Assembly: GCF_000222585.1 (NCBI RefSeq)
Contig: NZ_AFWE01000117.1
Coordinates: 1-43,004 of the forward strand
DNA length: 43,004 bases
Source: Vibrio scophthalmi LMG 19158
Lineage (GTDB): Bacteria; Pseudomonadota; Gammaproteobacteria; Enterobacterales; Vibrionaceae
Direction of reading: 5' to 3'
Positions 37,616-43,004 of this stretch are shown in pieces. The position numbers and the translations under genes are program-made. Positions within the stretch are counted from its first letter, which is position 1. Each line of letters opens with the position of its first letter. The notes under the pieces were generated by a model that was not told the origin of the DNA, ran no database searches, and saw only the letters and a program-made list of their open reading frames with translations.

Positions 37616-38066
37616 TTTAATGGAATTTCAATGGCTTAAATGCCTTTGAGTCGTTCTTTGCCCCTCTAGCCATTCGCTGGGAGTAGACTCAGCAAATCAC
37701 TATTATCGTTCCTTTCTTAAATCACTTAACCCGTAAAACATGCCAATGTTCGCGGGTTGCTTCATTCGAGTTTTCGGGTGGTTCGGTAGTCAAGTTCTTC
37801 TGGCTCAAAGTCGCTTTGGGCATATTTCCCAATCAGCCAATAACCTTGGCAGTAGCCTCGGCAAATATCCATTGTTCTGCGCTGTTGTTGCTAAGAAAGG
37901 GCGCTTGTTGAGGCTTGATCGAGTTGCCTCATTATCAGGGAAGTGGACTTACTCGTTGTTGGTTTGGCGTATCTGCCGCTCAAGTGAGTTCTAGGTTGTG
38001 ATTTGGTTCAGAAAACTAGGTCTACACTTCAGTTCTTTGCCAAGTAAATCAACGAATTGTGCTAAA
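37616..38066 (+). mobile_element. Cassette 2: 451-nt cassette without a convincing gene (copy A)
   Basis: The body between attC1 and attC2 contains one 84-codon frame (37740-37994) without a ribosome site. In the second copy (40448-40898) the same frame hits a stop at codon 39. The two copies are the same length and about 90% identical by eye without gaps, which argues for a non-coding or decayed cassette. Confidence 0.65.
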
Positions 38067-38194
38067 ACATAACAAAGCATTTAAGACGGATTCTCAACGC
38101 TTGGCAATTTCAGTTCAGGTCAGCTTCAGTGCTTTGTGTGGCAAGGTTTAAGGCTGGGTGGTCGCGTTGTTCACCACTTAATGCGGCGTTAACC
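38067..38194 (+). repeat. attC site 2
   Basis: The 128-nt site runs from left core ACATAAC (38067-38073) to right core GTTAACC (38188-38194). Inner boxes are almost the same as those of attC5 and attC6. Confidence 0.92.
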
Positions 38195-38224
38195 GTATTT
38201 GTTTCGAATATAGAGAATTAAAAA

Positions 38225-38752
38225 TTGTTTAAGAAACTGATTAAGATAGTCACAGTCATTGCTTTGCTATTGATAGTTATTATAGGTTGCTGGGCTGGTT
38301 ACATGAAATTTGAAGAAATTCAGAGAGATCGTGCTCAACTTACATTTCTCTCAGATGTGGAGTGGGAGTGGTATGACAAATATAAACGTATTCAGTTTAG
38401 TCAAATCCCAATTCTACAGAAGACGGTTTTGAGAAAAGTAAATTTACACAAGCAGTATGCTATTTATGCAACTAAAAACCCTGATTACACTTTAAATGCG
38501 CGTGTTGTTTTTGCAGTTAAGTGCAAGCCTAATACTTCCATTGTTACGTCCCAAACATTCCGTGATGGAGTGCCGAAAGAGTTAAAATGTAGCTCTGATG
38601 GTGAGTCACTTTCATACTCAGTCAGATGGGCATCAAAAAATACAGATATTGTTTGGTCTGATAATCTTGATGGATTTGAGGTGTACGAAAACTTTGGAAA
38701 TTGGGACTTTTCCGTTCTTGATCAAGAAATCACTTTACTAAAAGCAAAGTAA
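38225..38752 (+). CDS. Cassette 3: membrane-anchored hypothetical protein
   Basis: This 175-residue product starts at TTG 38225. It has one N-terminal anchor (about residues 8-27, rich in I, V and L) followed by an extracytoplasmic domain that is probably strand-rich (YAIYATKNPDYTLNARVVFAVKCK) with two cysteines about 30 residues apart. I recognise no family. Base composition is AT-rich like the other cassettes. The start is uncertain because the ribosome site is poor. The distance to attC3 is 14 nt, normal for a cassette gene. Confidence 0.65.
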   Translation: MFKKLIKIVTVIALLLIVIIGCWAGYMKFEEIQRDRAQLTFLSDVEWEWYDKYKRIQFSQIPILQKTVLRKVNLHKQYAIYATKNPDYTLNARVVFAVKCKPNTSIVTSQTFRDGVPKELKCSSDGESLSYSVRWASKNTDIVWSDNLDGFEVYENFGNWDFSVLDQEITLLKAK

Positions 38753-38766
38753 AGCATTAATCATAC

Positions 38767-38892
38767 GGTTAACAAACTGTTTAAGAGTGATTCGCAACGC
38801 GTGGCATTTTTACTATGCGTTGCGTTTAGTGTTTAAGGTGGTATGCGGCGGCTTCAGTATTGCGTTGCTCACACCTTAACAGGGCGTTATAA
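38767..38892 (+). repeat. attC site 3
   Basis: 126 nt, left core GGTTAAC (38767-38773), right core GTTATAA (38886-38892). The inner boxes differ most from the others (ACTGTTTAAGAGTGA). Confidence 0.9.
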
Positions 38893-38907
38893 CTATGAGA
38901 GAGTTCA

Positions 38908-39543
38908 GTGGATCAATTTTTACAAGCAAAAGTATTAAAAGCAGATTTAGTATCAATCGACAGTCAATTTACTGAGAAAGGTATTGGGGATATGTCGTCA
39001 ATGGTACTGTTGAAACAAAGTCTAATATCGGTTGCAAACTTTGTTGATTTTGAAGTTACTATTCGTCGAATGTACCGAGATCACCCTGATTTAAGTACGT
39101 TTTACAAATCATTCTCAAAAGAATGTGAGTTTGCGAAATATCTTCGCAATAAATTTGTAGGGCATCTGAAGCAAGAATTGATAAACAAATCTCTAGAATG
39201 GAACCCTGAAATAAGGATGTTCCTCAATGATATGGATGATCCCAATATCGCTTATGTTGTTAATCAGCTAATACTTGAAACAGCTATCAATACTTATGTT
39301 GATGGTAATCAAAAACATCGAATATTTGAATCAGAAACAGATTTAAATTATCCACCGGATAGTACAAGATTTTTGAAATTTCTTACGCTGATTATTCGTT
39401 CTTCAATCGAGTTCCTGGCTAAGTATTTAGAAATCCGACAAGCAGATGTTCAAGTGAAAATCGACAAAGAAATTGGAATGGATGGCATGTTAAAACTTGG
39501 CATTGAAGCTGGAAAAACAGAATTTAGTTTCATCAAAAAATAG
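38908..39543 (+). CDS. Cassette 4: helical protein with HEPN-like RNKxxxH motif
   Basis: This 211-residue soluble, largely helical protein starts at GTG 38908. EFAKYLRNKFVGHLKQEL (about residues 72-89) contains R-x5-H, the spacing of the HEPN nuclease motif, in a helical context. Known HEPN proteins include toxins and antiphage factors, but a six-residue motif is weak evidence and no overall family is recognised. No antitoxin gene is present in the cassette. The stop codon lies directly before attC4. Confidence 0.6.
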   Translation: MDQFLQAKVLKADLVSIDSQFTEKGIGDMSSMVLLKQSLISVANFVDFEVTIRRMYRDHPDLSTFYKSFSKECEFAKYLRNKFVGHLKQELINKSLEWNPEIRMFLNDMDDPNIAYVVNQLILETAINTYVDGNQKHRIFESETDLNYPPDSTRFLKFLTLIIRSSIEFLAKYLEIRQADVQVKIDKEIGMDGMLKLGIEAGKTEFSFIKK

Positions 39544-39671
39544 TTATAACAAAGCGTTTAAGACAGATTCCCAACGCTTGGCATTTTTCATTCCATCGTT
39601 GGGTTTCGTGTTTACGGTGGTCTGATTAAGTATAATGGCAGCGTTGCTCACTACTTAACGCGGCGTTAGGC
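39544..39671 (+). repeat. attC site 4
   Basis: 128 nt, left core TTATAAC (39544-39550), right core GTTAGGC (39665-39671). Confidence 0.92.
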
Positions 39672-39704
39672 ATCAAGTTTTCGTTATATTGTCGAGAAAT
39701 AAAT

Positions 39705-40310
39705 ATGAAAAAAGTAGTGTTGTTGGGGGCTTCAGTACTCCTATCCACAAATGTGTTATCCGCTGAGTTGGAAAAAGAATTTGCTTCTTGTGCTGCGGTA
39801 AAAGGAGAATTAGCGCGTTTAGAGTGCTATGACTCCCTCGCGGAAAAGCACAATCTTGATAAACCACAAACAGTTGGTTCAAAAATTTCTGGGACAGGAA
39901 AGTGGATTGTTTCTGAAGAGGTCAACCCTATAGACGACTCCAAAACGGTTACTTTAGTACTGGAAGCGTCATCAGGTAAAAGTAAGTGGAATAACAAAGT
40001 GTTTTTCGTAGCTCGTTGTCAGAGTAATAAAACGGATGTTTATATCGGTTGGAACGACTATTTAGGTCGTGAAGCTTCAGTTCTTACGCGTATAGGTTCC
40101 AACAAAGCCGTTACTTCTAAGTGGAGCCTATCTACTGATAGCAAAGCGACATTTCATAGAAAGCCTATTTCCTTCTTAAAAAACATGGAAAAGTCGGATA
40201 AGTTGGTTGCACAGATTACCCCTTACAACGAAAGTCCAGTAACAGCGGTCTTCGATACTGCTGGCTTATCAAATGCTTTGGTTCCTTTGCGCAAGACCTG
40301 TAGTTGGTAG
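39705..40310 (+). CDS. Cassette 5: TagO/VasI-like type VI secretion-associated protein
   Basis: This 201-residue exported protein has a signal peptide MKKVVLLGASVLLSTNVLSA (cleaved near residue 20). The mature part matches the T6SS-associated TagO/VasI family: FASCAAVKGELARLECYDSLAEKH, SGTGKWIVSEEVNPIDDSKTVTLVLEA, FVARCQSNKTDVYIGWNDYLG, KWSLSTDSKATFHRKPISFLKNM and LVAQITPYNESPVTAVFDTAGLSNALVPLRKTC. In T6SS loci the protein is an accessory envelope factor. Here it stands alone in an integron cassette with no T6SS gene nearby. Confidence 0.85.
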   Translation: MKKVVLLGASVLLSTNVLSAELEKEFASCAAVKGELARLECYDSLAEKHNLDKPQTVGSKISGTGKWIVSEEVNPIDDSKTVTLVLEASSGKSKWNNKVFFVARCQSNKTDVYIGWNDYLGREASVLTRIGSNKAVTSKWSLSTDSKATFHRKPISFLKNMEKSDKLVAQITPYNESPVTAVFDTAGLSNALVPLRKTCSW

Positions 40311-40320
40311 GGGGCTTTCT

Positions 40321-40447
40321 GCCTAACAAAGCATTTAAGACGGATTCTCAACGCTTGGCAATTTCAGTTCAGGTCAGCTTCAGTGCTTTGTGTGGCAAGG
40401 TTTAGCGTGGGTGGTCGCGTTGTTCACCACTTAATGCGGCGTTATGT
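40321..40447 (+). repeat. attC site 5
   Basis: 127 nt, left core GCCTAAC (40321-40327), right core GTTATGT (40441-40447). Nearly identical to attC2 although its cassette gene is different. Confidence 0.92.
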
Positions 40448-40898
40448 TTTAATGGGATTTCAATGGCTTAAATGCCTTTGAGTCGTTCTTTGCCCCTTTG
40501 GCTATTCGTTGGGAGTAGACTCAGCAAATCAGTATTATCGATCCATTCTTCAACCACTTAGCCCGTAAAACATGCCAAGGTTCGCGGGTTGCTTCATTCA
40601 AGTTTTCGGCTGGTTTGCTCGCCTTGTTTCTCTGGCTCAAAGTCGCTTTGGGTATATTTCTCAATCAGCCAATAACCTTGGCAGTTGAGTCGGCAAATCG
40701 CCATTGTTCTGCGCTGTTGTTGCTAAGAAAGGGCGCTTGTTGAGGCTAGATCGAGTTGCCTCATTCGCAGGGAAGTGGACTTACTCGTTTTTGGTTTGGC
40801 GCATCTAGCGGTCAAGTGAGTTCTAGCTTGTGACTTGGTTCAGAAATCTAAGTCTGCATCTCAGTTCTTTGCCAAGTAAATCAACGAATTGTGCTAAA
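40448..40898 (+). mobile_element. Cassette 6: 451-nt cassette without a convincing gene (copy B)
   Basis: An ungapped second copy of cassette 2, about 44 substitutions in 451 nt by eye, clustered around 40605-40635. The reading frame of copy A is closed by TGA at codon 39 here. The ends (first ~80 nt and last ~40 nt) are the best conserved parts. Confidence 0.7.
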
Positions 40899-41026
40899 AC
40901 ATAACAAAGCATTTAAGACGGATTCTCAACGCTTGGCAATTTCAGTTCAGCTCGGCTTCAGTGTTAAATGTGGCAAGGTTCAGGTTTGGGTGGTCGCGTT
41001 GTTCACCACTTAATGCGGCGTTATAA
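40899..41026 (+). repeat. attC site 6
   Basis: 128 nt, left core ACATAAC (40899-40905), right core GTTATAA (41020-41026). Confidence 0.92.
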
Positions 41027-41040
41027 CCTACAGGGAAATT

Positions 41041-41517
41041 ATGAGTTTATTCGCATTTGAAACCGATGATTTTCAGCAGCTTATCGAATGGATTAGCTCT
41101 GAAGAGCTAAACTATTTGTGGGGCGGTCCAGCGTATAGCTATCCTCTCGACGATGCTCAAATATTGAGCCACTGTAGCAAGAGTGAAGTATTCCCCTATA
41201 TATATCGTATTGACGGAAAGAATGCGGGTTTTGTCGAGTTATATAAAGAGTCACATGATCAAATGAGAGTTTGCCGCGTATTCGTAGCAAACCAATTTCG
41301 TGGGCAAGGTATATCTAAAATGATACTACTGGAATTAATTGATAAAGCGAAAGTTGAGTTTCATGCTCAGTCCTTAAGCTTGGGCGTATTTTCTCATAAC
41401 GATGCCGCAATGAATTGTTATGAATCTTTGGGTTTCCTAGTTGTCTCGGTTGAGTCTGGCTCAAGAATGTTTAACGGTGTTGCATGGGATTTAGTGCGCA
41501 TGGAAAAACGGTTATAA
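41041..41517 (+). CDS. Cassette 7: GNAT family N-acetyltransferase
   Basis: This 158-residue protein has a clear GNAT fold. GKNAGFVELYKE is the fourth strand, RVCRVFVANQFRGQGISKMILLELID (about 79-104) contains the acetyl-CoA loop RGQGIS, and FSHNDAAMNCYESLGF (about 118-133) is the motif B helix. It transfers an acetyl group to an amine on an unknown substrate. Cassette-borne GNATs include antibiotic-modifying enzymes, but nothing here shows that specificity. The stop codon lies within the left core of attC7. Confidence 0.9.
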   Translation: MSLFAFETDDFQQLIEWISSEELNYLWGGPAYSYPLDDAQILSHCSKSEVFPYIYRIDGKNAGFVELYKESHDQMRVCRVFVANQFRGQGISKMILLELIDKAKVEFHAQSLSLGVFSHNDAAMNCYESLGFLVVSVESGSRMFNGVAWDLVRMEKRL

Positions 41518-41639
41518 CAAAGCGTTTAAGACGGATTCCCAACGCTTGGCATTTTCGGGTTTCTTCATTTTAAGTGTTTATGTCACAATGGTTTAGGTAG
41601 GGTGGTAGGCGTCGCTCACCACTTAACGCGGCGTTATGT
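41512..41639 (+). repeat. attC site 7
   Basis: 128 nt, left core TTATAAC (41512-41518), which also contains the stop of cassette 7, to right core GTTATGT (41633-41639). Confidence 0.92.
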
Positions 41640-41663
41640 ACTTTTAGGGAAAATCAGAAACTT

Positions 41664-42260
41664 ATGGATGAAAATACTGAAATTTGGCGCCAGTACTACG
41701 AAAAGGCATTGTCTCGCCCACATTCAAAACGTACTGAGTTTGCATCCAGACTCAATGAATCAAACCTTAAAATAGCCACTGACTGTGGTTGTGGAACAGG
41801 AAGTGATATCGAGTACCTAGAACAACAGGGTTATCAGGTTCATGGCTTCGATATTAATCCTGATTCAGTCTCTATTTGTAGAGACCGATTTGGGGCAAAG
41901 TCATTAGTGGAAATTACAGAGTCGTCGTTTGAATCATTCGACTATCCAAAGTCTGGCGTAGTTATTGCTAATTCCAGTTTGTTCTTCGCTGACCCAAACC
42001 AATTTGAATCGACTTGGAGCAATATTAAATCTTCAATTGAAATCGGTGGAGTGTTTGCTGGTGACTTCATGGGCTTTGAAGACAGTTGGGCTAACAACTA
42101 TCGTACTCCAACCACACCTTTATCGGAATCAGAGGTAAAGGCTCTGTTCTCAGGTTTTGAAATAGTCAGGTTCTTTGAACGTGATGAAAAATCGAAGACT
42201 TCATTGGGTAGAATGAAGCATTGGCATACATATTCCGTGGTCGCGGTGAAACGTACATAA
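41664..42260 (+). CDS. Cassette 8: class I SAM-dependent methyltransferase
   Basis: The 198-residue product shows motif I ATDCGCGTGSDIEYLEQQGY (about 36-55), the acidic end of strand 2 in VHGFDINPDSVSICRDRF, and motif IV-like VVIANSSLFFADPNQF (about 93-108). This places it among small class I methyltransferases of the Methyltransf_11/25 type (related to tellurite-resistance and ubiquinone methylases). The substrate is unknown. The TAA stop is formed by the attC8 left core. Confidence 0.88.
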   Translation: MDENTEIWRQYYEKALSRPHSKRTEFASRLNESNLKIATDCGCGTGSDIEYLEQQGYQVHGFDINPDSVSICRDRFGAKSLVEITESSFESFDYPKSGVVIANSSLFFADPNQFESTWSNIKSSIEIGGVFAGDFMGFEDSWANNYRTPTTPLSESEVKALFSGFEIVRFFERDEKSKTSLGRMKHWHTYSVVAVKRT

Positions 42261-42382
42261 CAAAGCGTTTAAGACAGATTCCCAACGCTCGGCATTTTTA
42301 GTTCAAGTCAGCTTTGGTGTTTAAGGTGGCAAGGTTTTAGGTAGGGTGGTGGCGTTGCTCACTACTTAACGCGGCGTTATGT
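42255..42382 (+). repeat. attC site 8
   Basis: 128 nt, left core ACATAAC (42255-42261), right core GTTATGT (42376-42382). The last attC in the window; none follows the next gene. Confidence 0.92.
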
Positions 42383-42489
42383 TTGTCGGTGGCGAGACAA
42401 ATGAGACCTGATTGCAAAGAGTTTAATGATACCTATAAAGGTTGGAAAAGAAGAATTCATTAATTTTATATTTAGGCTTGATATTTCTT

Positions 42490-42831
42490 ATGATTAAAAA
42501 ACTTTTTTCAAACATATTACTACTAGGAGCGATGGTTGGCTTTATGAGTGCATCTAGTAGAGCGAATAGTGAACTGTTAGATGAATGTACTTTATTCTGG
42601 GAAAAGGTAAATTATGATGATTTACTGAATGCTCCCGTGCGTTACTTAGATGCTTGGAGAAAACTCGAAAGACAGTGTGATAAAGGTAACGGGTACTTCG
42701 AAAGGCAACTAGGTTATATTCACTTGGCAGAGCGAAATTTTCCTGATGCAGAGCGAGCCTTTATAAATTCGGCTAACAAAAACAATATTTACTTAAACGA
42801 CTTAGAACCTATCTCAATAGGTGTTGTCTGA
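42490..42831 (+). CDS. Cassette 9: exported hypothetical protein, probably truncated by an IS
   Basis: The 113-residue product has a signal peptide (MIKKLFSNILLLGAMVGFMSASSRA, cleaved near residue 25). The short helical domain AWRKLERQCDKGNGYFERQLGYIHLAERNFPDAERAFINSAN looks like one or two TPR/Sel1-type repeats. ATG 42490 is preferred because it gives a normal signal peptide; an in-frame TTG at 42442 would add 16 residues. The last residues (ISIGVV) and the stop fall inside an inverted repeat next to the transposase, and no attC follows, so the original C-terminus has probably been displaced. Confidence 0.6.
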   Translation: MIKKLFSNILLLGAMVGFMSASSRANSELLDECTLFWEKVNYDDLLNAPVRYLDAWRKLERQCDKGNGYFERQLGYIHLAERNFPDAERAFINSANKNNIYLNDLEPISIGVV

Positions 42832-42851
42832 GTTAAATCAACACCTATTGA
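42814..42851. repeat. 13-bp perfect inverted repeat at the cassette 9/IS junction
   Basis: TCAATAGGTGTTG (42814-42826) pairs with CAACACCTATTGA (42839-42851) across a 12-nt loop. It lacks a T-run, so it is more likely IS-end structure than a terminator. It overlaps the end of cassette 9. Confidence 0.6.
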
Positions 42852-42862
42852 AAATACTGTAA

Positions 42863-43004
42863 ATGAGTTCAACACAATACCTAATCTCTGATGCCCTTTG
42901 GGCGAAAATTGAGCCTTTGTTGCCTATTCATAAGACTAATCACCCTCTCGGTACACATCGAAAGAGGGTCGATAATCGTGATGCCATGAATGGCCTTCTT
43001 TTTT
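42863..43004 (+). mobile_element. IS5-family transposase, N-terminal fragment (runs off window)
   Basis: From ATG 42863 the frame is open to the window end (47 residues). SDALWAKIEPLLPIHKTNHPLGTHRKRVDNRDAMNGLLF is the N-terminal DUF4096-type domain of IS5-family (IS427-like) transposases. Many of these have a second frame joined by frameshifting, which cannot be checked here. It appears inserted in cassette 9. Confidence 0.82.

Noticed and set aside
37740-37994. 84-codon frame in cassette 2 as a gene
   Set aside because: No ribosome site, and the matching frame in the second cassette copy stops at codon 39.
37487-42382. CRISPR array from regularly spaced repeats
   Set aside because: The repeats are about 128 bp, imperfect, internally palindromic and separated by genes, with integron core sites at both ends.
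42442-42489. TTG 42442 as the start of cassette 9
   Set aside because: It would put a second hydrophobic stretch before a normal signal peptide; ATG 42490 is more natural.

Overview
The window looks like a Vibrio chromosome (Vibrionaceae). The evidence is a run of eight attC sites of the long (about 128 bp) Vibrio superintegron type, an ectABC/proVWX osmolyte locus, a TRAP-linked hexuronate locus and several membrane c-di-GMP proteins. No rRNA, tRNA or CRISPR array was seen.

Region 1 (1-3441): a leftward tyrosine recombinase runs off the left edge. Tandem TGGGGTAC repeats lie just upstream of it, so this is probably the end of a mobile island. A LysE-type exporter and two small uncharacterised envelope proteins follow. 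Region 2 (3867-11511) is a c-di-GMP block: an HD-GYP protein whose periplasmic sensor appears to carry a nested solute-binding domain, a membrane diguanylate cyclase, an AraC-type regulator and a cytoplasmic EAL-PAS-GGDEF protein with a damaged EAL site. Region 3 (12091-17832) is an L-lactate operon (lldP, lldE, lldF, lldG) followed by a LysR regulator.

Region 4 (17946-30380) is a complete D-glucuronate route. A TRAP transporter imports the hexuronate. UxaC, UxuB and UxuA convert glucuronate through fructuronate and mannonate to 2-keto-3-deoxygluconate, and KdgK and Eda then yield pyruvate and glyceraldehyde-3-phosphate. A GntR regulator (UxuR/ExuR-like) is present. Palindromes of the form AATTGGTnnACCAATT lie upstream of the regulator, repeatedly between dctP and dctQM, and upstream of a distal YhcH-family gene, which ties that gene to the regulon. 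A racemase-like protein and YgjV sit next to eda.

Region 5 (30734-36752) has proVWX, a glycine betaine/proline ABC importer, divergent from ectABC for ectoine synthesis. A CRP-like palindrome lies in the shared 507-nt spacer. No ectoine-type aspartokinase follows ectC. Region 6 (37085-43004) is an integron cassette array with no integrase gene visible on its 5' side. Its cassettes encode a small membrane protein, a membrane-anchored protein, a possible HEPN-like protein, a TagO/VasI-like exported protein, a GNAT acetyltransferase, a methyltransferase and an exported protein. A 451-nt cassette with no convincing gene occurs twice. The last cassette appears to be interrupted by an IS5-family element that runs off the right edge.
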